From NCBI RefSeq assembly GCF_030269325.1, contig NZ_BSTD01000005.1, forward strand, positions 186,001 through 250,000: a DNA stretch of 64,000 bases. Reading direction: 5' to 3'. The position numbers and the translations under genes were made by a program. The notes under the pieces were generated by a model. It was not told the origin of the DNA, did no database searches, and saw nothing but the letters and a program-made list of their open reading frames with translations. This stretch comes from Amycolatopsis sp. NBRC 101858. GTDB lineage: Bacteria > Actinomycetota > Actinomycetes > Mycobacteriales > Pseudonocardiaceae. Every line of letters starts with the position of its first letter. Within the stretch, counting starts at the first letter, position 1. Shown here piece by piece: positions 23,719 to 32,299 of the stretch.

Positions 23719-24330
23719 CTAGCGCGGACCACCGACAGTCCGGCCCGCGATCGCGATGCGCGCGGCCTCGGTCGACTTCTGCACCACGAGGTCCACCGGG
23801 TAGCCGTGCTTCACGAAGACGCCGTCGAGCTGGAACGTGCCGTAGCCGTGGGCCTGGGTGAACAGCTGCTCCATCAGCTCCAGCGCCGTCGCCGGGTCGG
23901 GGGCGACCGCCAGGCAGCGCATCAGGAACTCGTCCGTCAGGCGGCGGGTCTGCTCCATCAGCTCCACGTGCTCCGGGCCGTGGAGGCCCTCGGCGTAGAT
24001 CACGTTCATCCCGGCCCGGCGCTCGATCAGGTAGCGCGTGTACGCGCCCGCGGCCGCCGCCAGCGCGTCCGCCGGGTCTTCGTGCTCGGCCGCCGCGGCC
24101 GCGACGCGTTCGGTCAGCTGGCACGCGATGTGGCAGGCGACCTCGGCCAGCAGGCTTTCGCGGGTCGCGAAGTGCCGGTACGGCGCGCCGGGGCTGACGT
24201 TCGCCAGCTTCGCGACCTTCGCGACCGAGAAGCCCTCGAGGCCCTGCTCGGCGATCAGGTCCAGCGAAACGCGCACGAGCTCGGCCCGGAGGTCGCCGTG
24301 GTGGTACTTGCCGCCCATGACCTGGATCAC
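23719..24330 (-). CDS. TetR-family repressor of the adjacent alcohol dehydrogenase
   Basis: A TetR protein of about 200 residues. The N-terminal HTH includes GLEGFSVAKVAKLANVSPGAPYRHFATRESLLAEVA, split here; the C-terminal part is a ligand-binding helical bundle of the TetR_C_33-like type. The start is uncertain: the GTG at 24330 (VIQVMGGKYHHG) has GGGAG very close, while the ATG four codons later is also possible. It is divergent from an alcohol dehydrogenase, with two GTAAGA/TCTTAC palindromes between, which are its probable binding sites. Confidence 0.9.
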   Translation of the reverse strand: MIQVMGGKYHHGDLRAELVRVSLDLIAEQGLEGFSVAKVAKLANVSPGAPYRHFATRESLLAEVACHIACQLTERVAAAAAEHEDPADALAAAAGAYTRYLIERRAGMNVIYAEGLHGPEHVELMEQTRRLTDEFLMRCLAVAPDPATALELMEQLFTQAHGYGTFQLDGVFVKHGYPVDLVVQKSTEAARIAIAGRTVGGPR

Positions 24331-24348
24331 ATCTCCCGCTCGAAATAT

Positions 24349-24388
24349 GTAAGACCCCTCTTACGTAGAGATGTAAGAGACCTCTTAC
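24349..24388. promoter_or_regulatory. Two TetR-type operators
   Basis: Two dyads: GTAAGA-CCCC-TCTTAC (24349-24364) and GTAAGAG-AC-CTCTTAC (24373-24388), centres 24 bp apart. They lie between the tetR gene and the alcohol dehydrogenase. The spacing and symmetry suit two TetR dimers. Confidence 0.8.
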
Positions 24389-24421
24389 GAGGACCAACGG
24401 TACTTGAACCTGGAGGGTTCC

Positions 24422-25471
24422 ATGAGCACCACCACGCACGCCATCGCCGCCCCGGCGCCGGGTGCGCCGCTCGCACCGACCACGATCGAGCGCCGCGACC
24501 TGCGTGCCGATGACGTCCTCATCGACATCGCCTACGCCGGCATCTGCCACAGCGACATCCACCAGGCCAAGGAAGACTGGGGCCAGGCGATCTTCCCGAT
24601 GGTCCCGGGCCACGAGATCGCCGGCGTCGTCGCCGCGGTCGGGTCCGGCGTCACGAAGTACCAGGTCGGCGACCGCGTCGGCGTCGGCTGCATGGTCGAC
24701 TCCTGCGGCGAGTGCGAGTACTGCCAGGCCGGCACCGAGCAGTTCTGCGTCAAGGGCAACGTCCAGACGTACAACGGCGTCGGCTTCGACGGCGAGAACA
24801 CCTACGGCGGCTACAGCAACCAGATCGTCGTGAAGGACGCCTTCGTCTGCCGCATCCCCGAGGGCATCAGCCTCGACATCGCCGCGCCGCTGCTGTGCGC
24901 GGGCATCACCACCTACTCGCCGCTGCACCACTGGGGCGCCGGCCCCGGCAAGAAGGTCGCCGTGATCGGCCTCGGCGGGCTCGGGCACATGGGCGTCAAG
25001 ATCGCCGCCGCGATGGGCGCCGAGGTGACCGTGCTCAGCCAGAGCCTCAAGAAGCAGGAGGACGGCCTCAAGCTCGGCGCGACCGACTACTACGCGACCA
25101 GCGACGAGGCGACGTTCGACGTCCTCAAGGGCAAGTTCGACGTCATCCTCAACACCGTGTCGGCCAAGCTGCCGGTGGACGCCTACCTCGGCCTGCTGAA
25201 GGTCGGCGGCGCGATGGTGAACGTCGGCGCGCCCGGCGAACCGCTGTCGTACAACGCTTTCTCGCTGCTCGGCGGCAACAAGGTGCTGGCCGGGTCGATG
25301 ATCGGCGGCATCGCCGAGACGCAGGAGATGCTGGACTTCTGCGCCGAGCACGGCATCGGCGCGGAGATCGAGACGATCTCCGCCGACAAGGTCAACGAGG
25401 CCTACGAGCGCGTCGAGAACTCCGACGTGCGCTACCGCTTCGTCATCGACGCCTCGACCATCGGGGCGTGA
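24422..25471 (+). CDS. Zinc-dependent NAD(P) alcohol dehydrogenase (CAD/AdhC-like)
   Basis: A 349-residue zinc MDR enzyme. Catalytic zinc ligands are in GICHSDIH and GHEIAGVV; the structural zinc cysteines are in SCGECEYCQAGTEQFC; and the coenzyme loop is VIGLGGLGHMGVKIAAAMGAEV. The Ser after VTVLSQS suggests NADP preference, as in the cinnamyl-alcohol/aldehyde reductase group. TGGAGGG precedes the ATG. Controlled by the divergent TetR gene, it probably detoxifies or reduces an aldehyde. A strong terminator follows. Confidence 0.9.
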   Translation: MSTTTHAIAAPAPGAPLAPTTIERRDLRADDVLIDIAYAGICHSDIHQAKEDWGQAIFPMVPGHEIAGVVAAVGSGVTKYQVGDRVGVGCMVDSCGECEYCQAGTEQFCVKGNVQTYNGVGFDGENTYGGYSNQIVVKDAFVCRIPEGISLDIAAPLLCAGITTYSPLHHWGAGPGKKVAVIGLGGLGHMGVKIAAAMGAEVTVLSQSLKKQEDGLKLGATDYYATSDEATFDVLKGKFDVILNTVSAKLPVDAYLGLLKVGGAMVNVGAPGEPLSYNAFSLLGGNKVLAGSMIGGIAETQEMLDFCAEHGIGAEIETISADKVNEAYERVENSDVRYRFVIDASTIGA

Positions 25472-25479
25472 CCACGGGA

Positions 25480-25521
25480 GCACGGCAACCGCGTCAGAAC
25501 ACCACGGTGCGGTTGCCGTGC
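25480..25521. terminator. Terminator between adh and purU
   Basis: A 13-bp perfect stem (25480-25492 with 25509-25521, GCACGGCAACCGC type) with a 16-base loop, between two converging genes. The right arm overlaps the last codons of purU. Confidence 0.75.
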
Positions 25522-26369
25522 ACCAGCACCCGGTTCTCCAGGTGCCAGCGCAGGCCGCGGGCGAGGGTGACCTTCTCGATGTCCCGGCCCTTGCGGACCA
25601 TGTCCTCGACCGAGTCGCCGTGGTCCACGCGGATCACGTCCTGGTCGATGATCGGGCCCGCGTCGAGGTCCGCCGTCACGTAGTGGCACGTCGCGCCGAC
25701 CAGCTTCACCCCGCGCGTGTGCGCCTGGTGGTACGGCTTCGCGCCGATGAACGACGGCAGGAAGCTGTGGTGGATGTTGATCGCGCGGCCGGCCCACTCG
25801 CGGCACAGGTCCGCGGGCAGGATCTGCATGAACCGGGCCAGCACCACCGCGTGCGGGTCGTGCTCGCCGACCAGCTTGCGGACCTCTTCGAACGCCGCTG
25901 CCTTGTCCCCGGCCGGGAACGGCACGTGGTGGAACGGGATCCCGTGCGCGCGGGTGATGTCGGCCAGCGACTCGTGGTTGCCGATCACCGCCGCGATGTC
26001 GACGTCGAGCTCGCCGGACGCGACGCGGCCGAGCAGGTCGTACAGGCAGTGCCCGGCCTTCGAGACGAGCACCACCGCGCGGCGCCGCTCACCGGTGTCG
26101 CTGACCTCCCAGCTCGACTCCGCCGACAGGTCCGCGGCCACCTCGCCGAAGCGGGCGCGCAGCTCGTCGGCGTCGAAGGGCAGTGAGCCGGCCCGGACGA
26201 CCTGGCGCGTGAAGAACCAGCCCGTGTCCGGGTCGGTGTGGTAGGCCGCTTCGACGATCCAGCCGCCGTGCTCGGCGAGGAACCCGGAGATCCGGGCGAT
26301 GATGCCGGTGCGGTCGGGACAGCCGAAGGTGATGACGTAGCGGCGTTCGGGAGCGGTCACGACGGGCAT
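25494..26369 (-). CDS. purU: Formyltetrahydrofolate deformylase PurU
   Basis: A 291-residue enzyme of normal length that hydrolyses 10-formyl-THF to formate and THF, balancing one-carbon pools and supplying formate for PurT. The N-terminal ACT domain (residues about 8-80, VITFGCPDRTGIIARISGFL) senses glycine/methionine in E. coli. The catalytic formyltransferase domain shows AVIGNHESL, INIHHSFLPSFIGAKPYHQAH with the active-site Asn/His, and VTADLDAGPIIDQD with the catalytic Asp. It is monocistronic or weakly linked to the gene 15 bp upstream on the same strand. Confidence 0.95.
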   Translation of the reverse strand: MPVVTAPERRYVITFGCPDRTGIIARISGFLAEHGGWIVEAAYHTDPDTGWFFTRQVVRAGSLPFDADELRARFGEVAADLSAESSWEVSDTGERRRAVVLVSKAGHCLYDLLGRVASGELDVDIAAVIGNHESLADITRAHGIPFHHVPFPAGDKAAAFEEVRKLVGEHDPHAVVLARFMQILPADLCREWAGRAINIHHSFLPSFIGAKPYHQAHTRGVKLVGATCHYVTADLDAGPIIDQDVIRVDHGDSVEDMVRKGRDIEKVTLARGLRWHLENRVLVHGNRTVVF

Positions 26370-26384
26370 TGTCCCCCGCGCTGG

Positions 26385-27002
26385 TCAGGGCGCCTCGACT
26401 GGTGCGAGGTCGCCCGTGACGGACGCCCGGTGCGGACGGCCCCAGAGTGCCCGGTAGACGTCGTCGGCGGGGCCGTCGACTTCGGCGAGGGCTTCGCCGA
26501 GGCTCCACGTGCGCTCCGGCGTCGTGACGCGGATGTCGGTCTTCCGGCCCAGGCGCGGGGCGAGGTAGGTCAGGAACTCGTCGATGCCGTCGTTCGCGAA
26601 CTCGGGGGAGAAGCGTGTCTCCGGAGCTTCTTCGAGGGCCGATTCGGCGTCGAGGCGGTGGATCGCCGTCTCGTGGGCCATCCGGCGGGTCCAGTCGCCG
26701 ACCGTCACGTCGAAGCCCGGGTACGGCGAGTACGCGGGAGATCCGGGGTCCTGGCCCAGTGCTTCGCGCAGGGCCAGGCGCTGGCCGTCCCACCACCCGA
26801 GCAGGTCTTCCCAGTCCGGTGGTGGCGCCGGCTTCGCGGGCCGGTTCATCGCCAGCCCGATGGCGAAGCAGTGCACCAGCGCGATGTGCGCCACCAGGTC
26901 ATGAACAGTCCACTTCGGACAGTTCGGCACCCGGGCCGCCGGGCCGGCCGTCAGTGCCGCCCGCTTCAGCGCGTCCGCGTGGATGTCGATCGCTTCCAGC
27001 AT
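26385..27002 (-). CDS. Mycothiol-dependent maleylpyruvate-isomerase-fold protein
   Basis: A 205-residue protein of the MDMPI/DinB-like superfamily. Signature parts: the N-terminal helix with WTVHDLVAHIALVH, WWDGQRLALREALG, and VGDWTRRMAHETAIHRLDAE, where the His residues are expected to bind a metal used with mycothiol. In actinobacteria such proteins act as thiol-dependent isomerases or transferases. Its first 104 bp overlap the end of the upstream DedA gene in another frame. Confidence 0.85.
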   Translation of the reverse strand: MLEAIDIHADALKRAALTAGPAARVPNCPKWTVHDLVAHIALVHCFAIGLAMNRPAKPAPPPDWEDLLGWWDGQRLALREALGQDPGSPAYSPYPGFDVTVGDWTRRMAHETAIHRLDAESALEEAPETRFSPEFANDGIDEFLTYLAPRLGRKTDIRVTTPERTWSLGEALAEVDGPADDVYRALWGRPHRASVTGDLAPVEAP

Positions 27003-27600
27003 GGGCCGACCGTAGCCGTCGCCCGGCCTCGATCGCGACCACCAAACCGAGTCCGAGGCTGAAGGACAGCAACAGGCCCTTCACCGGCTCGTCGGCGAAA
27101 GCGGCTCCGCCGGCGAGGCCGATCAGCACGCTGTAGACCGCCCAGATCGCCGCGCCGGCGAGGTCCAGCGGCACGAACCGGCGCAGGGGGTAGCCGAGGC
27201 TGCCGTTGGCGAGCGCGCTCGCGACGCGGCCGCCGGGCAGGTAGCGCGCGGCGATGATGAGCAGCCCGCCGTTGCGCCGCACCTGGTCCTGCGCCCACGC
27301 GTAGCGCCGTTGCCCTTCGGGCCCGCGTTGCAGCCGCGCGATCGCCCGCGGCCCGGCGGCCCGGCCGACGGCGTACCCGAGGCAGTCACCGGCCCACGCA
27401 CCCCCGGCGGCCACGGCCGCGAGGAGCGTGAGGTTCGCCGGATCGGGCCCGAGCAGCACGGCGACGGTCACGACGGTCGTCTCGCTGGGCATGAACGGCA
27501 GCAGCGCGTCCAACCCGGACACGGCGAAGACGAGCACCCACAGCCACGGCGAGCCCAGGGCGTCGCGCAGCAGGTCGGTGACATGCGCCAGCAGTTCCAC
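26899..27600 (-). CDS. DedA/SNARE-associated family membrane protein
   Basis: A 233-residue DedA protein with about four to five membrane segments. Family motifs are MPSETTVVTVAVLLG, AVAAGGAWAGDCLGYAVGRAAG and IIAARYLPGGRVASALANGSLGYPLRRF, which contain the characteristic E and R.xPG residues. DedA proteins are lipid scramblase or undecaprenyl-phosphate flippase-like. The last 35 residues are hydrophilic, read in a second frame over the start of the next gene; that tail is not needed for the fold, so the long overlap may reflect a late stop. Confidence 0.85.
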   Translation of the reverse strand: MELLAHVTDLLRDALGSPWLWVLVFAVSGLDALLPFMPSETTVVTVAVLLGPDPANLTLLAAVAAGGAWAGDCLGYAVGRAAGPRAIARLQRGPEGQRRYAWAQDQVRRNGGLLIIAARYLPGGRVASALANGSLGYPLRRFVPLDLAGAAIWAVYSVLIGLAGGAAFADEPVKGLLLSFSLGLGLVVAIEAGRRLRSAHAGSDRHPRGRAEAGGTDGRPGGPGAELSEVDCS

Positions 27601-27663
27601 GGCTCAATGGTGATCACCGCAGGTCACTTCGGGGTGACGCAGCGGGGGTGCCCCGGTGAACGT

Positions 27664-28458
27664 TCAGGCAGGGGAGACCGCCGCCCAGGGGACCGTCAGC
27701 TCGCCCAGGCGGATCCGCGGGTCCGCGACCGGCCAGCCGCGGGCCACCAGCAGCCGGACCGTCTCCAGCCAGCGCGACTTCACCCCGAACGCCTGCTGCG
27801 GCGCGGCGGTCGCCCAGCAGGTGTCCAGCGTCGCCAGCAGCTCGTGCACCCGCTCGCCCGGGACGTTCCGGTGGATCAGCGCCTTCGGCAGCCGCTCGGC
27901 GATCGTCGACGGCTTGTCCAGCCCCGCCAGCCGCATCGAGAGCGTCAGGGAAACCGGGCCGGACGAAGACACCAGCACCCACGTCGACAGCCGGCCGATC
28001 TCGTCGCACGTGCCCTCGACCAGCAGGCCGTCCGGGGCCATCGAGTCCAGCACCAGCCCCCACGCGCCCGCGACCTCGTCCTCCGCGTACTGCCGCAGCA
28101 CGTTGAACGCGCGCACCAGCACCGGCCGCGTCCCGGCCAGCTCGAACCCGCCGCGGCGGAAGTCCAGCAGCGGCGGCGACGCGGCGGGCCGGGCCGCCGA
28201 AACCCGCGCGGGATCCAGCTCCAGCCCCAGCACCCGGACGTCCGGCCGGACGCGGCGCAGCCACCGGGCCAGCTCCACCGTCGTCACCGGGGAAGCGCCG
28301 TACCCGAGGTCGACGACCAGGGGTGCGTCCGCCGCGCGCAGCAGCCGGGTCGTCGCGGGCGCGTACGTGATCCACCGGTCGACCCGGCGGAGGCGGTTCG
28401 GGTTGGTCGTGCCGCGGGTCGGTGCGCCGACCGGGCTCAGTTTGGTTCGGTGAGCCAC
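27664..28458 (-). CDS. Class I SAM-dependent methyltransferase-like protein
   Basis: A 264-residue protein starting at GTG. Motif I reads LVVDLGYGASPVTTVELARWL, and VLGLELDPARVSAARPA is the acidic loop. The order of strands fits a Rossmann methyltransferase, but the LGYGASP loop is altered from the standard GxGxG, so substrate and even activity are uncertain. It overlaps the end of the DUF2505 gene by 22 bp on the same strand, suggesting cotranscription. Confidence 0.75.
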   Translation of the reverse strand: MAHRTKLSPVGAPTRGTTNPNRLRRVDRWITYAPATTRLLRAADAPLVVDLGYGASPVTTVELARWLRRVRPDVRVLGLELDPARVSAARPAASPPLLDFRRGGFELAGTRPVLVRAFNVLRQYAEDEVAGAWGLVLDSMAPDGLLVEGTCDEIGRLSTWVLVSSSGPVSLTLSMRLAGLDKPSTIAERLPKALIHRNVPGERVHELLATLDTCWATAAPQQAFGVKSRWLETVRLLVARGWPVADPRIRLGELTVPWAAVSPA

Positions 28459-28943
28459 TTCGCCGTGAATTCGGCTTCGCGCTCCAGCAGCTTCGTGACC
28501 TGCTCGGCGATCACGCTCTCCAGCTTCCCGCCGAACAGCGGGATCCGGACGGTGACCTCGCCGCTGATCCGCAGGACGGTCTTCTCGTCACTGGCCAGCA
28601 ACGCCGTCCGCGCGGCGATCTCGCCCGGGACGCCGCCGACCTCGACCGTCGCGTTGCCCTGCCGGCCGGTGCCGTCGTTGCTCACGCGCCAGGTCTGCGT
28701 GCGGGTCACCAGCAGGTCGCCCTTGTGCAGTGTCCGCACCGCCTGCGGCAGCTTGTCCGCGCTGATGCCCTGCCGCAGCTCGTACCGCAGGTTCGTGCCG
28801 GAGACCTCGTACGACAGCAGCGCCGCGTCGTGCCCGCCGAGCTCCTCGAGCCGCGCCCGCAGCGCGTCTTCGCCGGCGACCGCCGCGTACGTCGCGGCGA
28901 CGTCGGCGGAGAACTCAGCACGGTGCTCGATCCGGGATCCCAT
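28437..28943 (-). CDS. DUF2505 protein (START-like, Rv0481c-like)
   Basis: A 168-residue protein beginning MGSRIEHRAEFSADVAATYA and ending in a helix with a LEREAEFTAKWL pattern. DUF2505 proteins have a START/SRPBCC-like fold that binds hydrophobic ligands. In M. tuberculosis the DUF2505 gene Rv0481c is divergent from murB, and the same order and orientation occur here, with only 24 bp between the two starts. Confidence 0.85.
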   Translation of the reverse strand: MGSRIEHRAEFSADVAATYAAVAGEDALRARLEELGGHDAALLSYEVSGTNLRYELRQGISADKLPQAVRTLHKGDLLVTRTQTWRVSNDGTGRQGNATVEVGGVPGEIAARTALLASDEKTVLRISGEVTVRIPLFGGKLESVIAEQVTKLLEREAEFTAKWLTEPN

Positions 28944-28967
28944 GAGCCGGACAGTACCGTCAGACGC

Positions 28968-30023
28968 GTGAACACCGCCCGAACTCCCGCTCTCCCGAAG
29001 CTCGCCGCGTACACCACGCTGCGCCTCGGCGGCCCCGCGCGCCGGTTCGTCAGCGCCGTGACCAGCGAAGACCTCGTCACGGCGGTCCGCGAGGCCGACG
29101 CGGCGGGCGAGCCGGTGCTGCTGCTCGGCGGCGGCTCCAACCTGGTGGTCGGCGACGCGGGGTTCGACGGCACGCTGATCGAGGTCGCGAACACGGGCTG
29201 GCGCCGCGACGGTGACGTCGTGGCGGTCGAGGCCGGCCAGAACTGGGACGCGTTCGTCGCCGGGCTCGTCGAAGCGGGCCTCGGCGGGCTCGAGTGCCTT
29301 TCCGGCATCCCGGGCAGCGTCGGCGCGACGCCGATCCAGAACGTCGGCGCGTACGGCTGCGAAGTCGCCGAGTCGATCGTCTCGGTGGAGCTGTACGACC
29401 GGCGGACGCGCGAAGTGCGCACGCTCAAGGCCGACGAGCTCGGCTTCGCCTACCGCACGAGCGTCCTCAAGGGCACCGACACCGGCGTCGTCCTCTCGGT
29501 CCGCTTCGAGATCCGCGAAGACGGCCTCTCCGCGCCCATCCGCTACGCCGAGCTGGCCCGCACCCTCGGCGTCGAGATCGGCGCCCGCGTCCCGGCGGCC
29601 GAAGCGCGCGAAGCGGTGCTCAAGCTGCGTCGCGGCAAGGGCATGGTGCTCGACCCGGACGACCACGACACGTGGAGCGCGGGCTCCTTCTTCACCAACC
29701 CGATCGTCCCGTCGGCCGAAGCGGAGGCCGTGCTCGCGCGCATCACGGACAGCGTCGGCTCGGCGGCCCCGCAGTACCCGGCCGACGGTGGCGTCAAGCT
29801 GTCCGCGGCCTGGCTGATCGAGCGCGCCGGCTTCGCGAAGGGGTACCCCGGGCCGGGGAACCGCGTCTCGCTGTCGACGAAGCACACCCTCGCGCTGACC
29901 AACCGCGGCGACGCGACGACCGAAGACCTGCTCGCCCTGGCCAGGGAGGTCCGCGACGGCGTTTTCGCGCGGTTCGGCGTCCGGCTGCACCCCGAACCGC
30001 TCTTGATCAACTGCGTCATTTGA
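28968..30023 (+). CDS. murB: UDP-N-acetylenolpyruvoylglucosamine reductase MurB
   Basis: A 351-residue flavoenzyme catalysing the NADPH-dependent reduction that yields UDP-MurNAc, the second committed step of peptidoglycan synthesis. FAD-domain motifs are TLRLGGPARRFV, VLLLGGGSNLVVGD and SGIPGSVGATPIQNVGAYG. The catalytic serine lies in WSAGSFFTNPIV. The end ...SAAWLIERAGFAKG..... and LHPEPLLI is canonical type I MurB. It starts at GTG 24 bp from the divergent DUF2505 start. Confidence 0.95.
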   Translation: MNTARTPALPKLAAYTTLRLGGPARRFVSAVTSEDLVTAVREADAAGEPVLLLGGGSNLVVGDAGFDGTLIEVANTGWRRDGDVVAVEAGQNWDAFVAGLVEAGLGGLECLSGIPGSVGATPIQNVGAYGCEVAESIVSVELYDRRTREVRTLKADELGFAYRTSVLKGTDTGVVLSVRFEIREDGLSAPIRYAELARTLGVEIGARVPAAEAREAVLKLRRGKGMVLDPDDHDTWSAGSFFTNPIVPSAEAEAVLARITDSVGSAAPQYPADGGVKLSAAWLIERAGFAKGYPGPGNRVSLSTKHTLALTNRGDATTEDLLALAREVRDGVFARFGVRLHPEPLLINCVI

Positions 30024-30183
30024 GCCGAAACGGGCAACCTGGACGTGTATGAGACGTCTTTGTCGACAAGGGCGGCGCCACCTGATCGGATGGTCTTTAC
30101 CTTTCGGCGGGTAACGTCGAGCGCGCCACCAGCGCTAAGAGCGTGTGCTCCGCTGGTCAGGCGGGGGAACTCGGGAGGTTTCG

Positions 30184-31359
30184 GTGATCGAACGGCGTAC
30201 GGTCTTCAAGGCCGCTCTGGCGGCGGGAGCCGCTCTGGTCGCCGCGGCGTGTTCGAGCACGAACGACGGCACCGCGCTGCCCACCGGCGCCGCGGGGGCC
30301 GACGGTGAGGGCGCGCAGCCCGTGGCGAAGATCACGGCCGAGCCCGCCGTCAACACCAAGGACGCCGCCGTCCTCAAGCCGGTCACCATCAAGGTCGCCG
30401 ACGGCAAGCTCACCGAGTGCAAGGTGACCGCCGAGGGCGGCAAGGCCCTCAAGGGCGACACCGCGCCGGACGGGCTCACCTGGACCAGCTCCGAGCCGCT
30501 CGGCTACGGCAAGACCTACACCTACGCGGCCAAGGCCACCGGCACCGACGGCAAGCCGGTCGAGCTCACCGGCACCTTCAGCACGATCACCCCGGCCAAG
30601 CAGATCCGCGCCACGCTCAACCCGGCCGACAACCAGCAGGTCGGCGTGGCCATGCCGATCAGCGTCAAGTTCCAGTCGCCGGTCAAGGACCGCAAGGCGG
30701 TCGAGAAGGCGCTTTCGGTGAAGACGGACAAGAACGTCGAGGGCGCGTGGGGCTGGCTCTCGGACAGCCAGGTCGACTACCGGCCGAAGGAGTACTGGCC
30801 GCAGAACATCACCGTGAGCGTCGAGGCGAAGCTGTACGGCGTCGAGCTGGGCGGCGGCGCGTACGGCAAGGCCGACGTCACGACGAAGTTCAAGATCGGC
30901 CGCAACCAGGTGGTCAAGGTCAACACCCCGGACCACCAGATGCACGTCTACCGCAACGGTGCCCAGGTCAAGAGCTACCCGTGCGCGAACGGGCTGGACG
31001 CCGAGGTCGACCGCAACACCCCGAACGGCACCTACATCGTCATGAGCAAGGAGCCGACGGCAGTGTTCGACAACGCCCGCTACGGCTACACGAACGTCAA
31101 CAAGAAGTGGGCCTGCCGGTTCTCCAACCACGGCGAGTACATCCACGAGAACCAGGACAACGCGGCCAACATCGGGAAGACCAACAACTCCCACGGCTGC
31201 GTCAACCTCCTCGAGGCCGACGCCAAGGACTACTTCGACTCCGCGCTGGTCGGCGACCCGGTCGAGATCACCGGTTCGCAGCTGGGCGCGCCGATGAACT
31301 CCGACGTCAAGGACTGGAACTTCTCCTGGTCGGCGTGGCAGGGCATGGGCGCGAAGTAG
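30184..31359 (+). CDS. L,D-transpeptidase lipoprotein (LprQ/LdtE-like)
   Basis: A 391-residue cell-wall enzyme that forms 3-3 cross-links in peptidoglycan or anchors proteins. The signal is RRTVFKAALAAGAALVAAAC, a twin-arginine-like start with lipobox AAAC. One or two Ig-like domains fill about residues 40-245. The YkuD catalytic domain (about 255-375) has HGEYIHEN and SHGCVNLLEADA with Cys339. It follows murB, as Rv0483 follows Rv0482 in M. tuberculosis. GGGAGG precedes the GTG. Confidence 0.92.
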   Translation: MIERRTVFKAALAAGAALVAAACSSTNDGTALPTGAAGADGEGAQPVAKITAEPAVNTKDAAVLKPVTIKVADGKLTECKVTAEGGKALKGDTAPDGLTWTSSEPLGYGKTYTYAAKATGTDGKPVELTGTFSTITPAKQIRATLNPADNQQVGVAMPISVKFQSPVKDRKAVEKALSVKTDKNVEGAWGWLSDSQVDYRPKEYWPQNITVSVEAKLYGVELGGGAYGKADVTTKFKIGRNQVVKVNTPDHQMHVYRNGAQVKSYPCANGLDAEVDRNTPNGTYIVMSKEPTAVFDNARYGYTNVNKKWACRFSNHGEYIHENQDNAANIGKTNNSHGCVNLLEADAKDYFDSALVGDPVEITGSQLGAPMNSDVKDWNFSWSAWQGMGAK

Positions 31360-31362
31360 CCG

Positions 31363-32178
31363 ATGCGCACCGAAGTCGTCGGGCACGGCGGGACCCGGCT
31401 CGGCCTGCGGGTCGAAGGCGCCGGGAACAGCCGGCCGATCGTGTTCCTGCACGGCTGGGCGCAGTCGGCGGGCTGCTGGGCCGCCCAGCTCGCCGACCCG
31501 GCGCTGACCGAGCGGTTCCGGCTGGTCGCGGTGGACCTGCGCGGCCACGGGGCGTCCGACGTCCCGGCCGCGGGCTACGACGACCCGGTGGTCTGGGCCG
31601 ACGACCTCGCCGCGGTGCTCGACTTCGCCGGACCCGGCGCGATCGTCGTCGCCTGGTCCTACGGCGGCCTGGTGCTCACCGACCACATCCGGGTGCACGG
31701 CACCGCACGGCTGCGCGGGATCGTGCTCGTCGGCGCGATCACCGAAATCGGCCGCGACCGCGCGGGCGGGCGCGTCGGCCCGCTGATGCGCGAGCACATG
31801 CGGGCGATGCTTTCGGACGATCCGGACATCGCGGTCCCGGCGCTCACCGAGTTCTGCCGCGACCTGGCCGGCGGGCCGGTGCCCGGAGCGCAGGTCCAGG
31901 CCCTGCTCGGGGCTTCTCTCAGCGTGCCCCCTTCGGTCCGCGCGGCCCTGTTCCGCCGGGACATCGGCAGTGACGAAGTGCTGGCCGCGGTCGACAAACC
32001 CACCCTCGTCGTGCACGGTTCCCAGGACCGCGTGATCGACCCTTCGACGGCCGAGCACACGATCGGGAAGATTCCGGGTGCCACCGGGCGTTGGTTCCTT
32101 GACGGGGGGCATGCGCCCTTCGCCGAGTCCGCGGAGGAGTTCGACGCGGTACTCCGGCAGTTCGCCGAGGAATGCTGA
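31363..32178 (+). CDS. Alpha/beta-hydrolase
   Basis: A 271-residue alpha/beta-hydrolase. Oxyanion motif FLHGWAQ (residues 28-34), nucleophile elbow WSYGG with Ser99, an acid in HGSQDRVID and the His in GGHAPF near the end complete a triad. The broad family includes esterases and haloalkane dehalogenases; no specific substrate can be read. It begins 3 bp after the transpeptidase stop, so the two are probably cotranscribed. Confidence 0.9.
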   Translation: MRTEVVGHGGTRLGLRVEGAGNSRPIVFLHGWAQSAGCWAAQLADPALTERFRLVAVDLRGHGASDVPAAGYDDPVVWADDLAAVLDFAGPGAIVVAWSYGGLVLTDHIRVHGTARLRGIVLVGAITEIGRDRAGGRVGPLMREHMRAMLSDDPDIAVPALTEFCRDLAGGPVPGAQVQALLGASLSVPPSVRAALFRRDIGSDEVLAAVDKPTLVVHGSQDRVIDPSTAEHTIGKIPGATGRWFLDGGHAPFAESAEEFDAVLRQFAEEC

Positions 32179-32239
32179 CGTAACGCGGGAGACGACCAAG
32201 GTGACCAGCTCCGTCCGGGGGTTCCGTGCTGGGTTTTCC

Positions 32240-32279
32240 GGGGCCGAGCCCCAGACCCCGGCCGGGGGGCGAGCCCCCC
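32240..32279. repeat. REP-like pair of GC hairpins before mshA
   Basis: GGGGC-CGA-GCCCC (32240-32252) and GGGGGGC-GA-GCCCCCC (32264-32279) are adjacent hairpins in the gap between the hydrolase and mshA. Similar clusters of G-rich/C-rich hairpins recur in actinomycete intergenic DNA as repetitive extragenic elements. They may attenuate read-through or stabilise RNA. Confidence 0.55.
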
Positions 32280-32299
32280 TGGACCCCCCGAAAGCAGCG

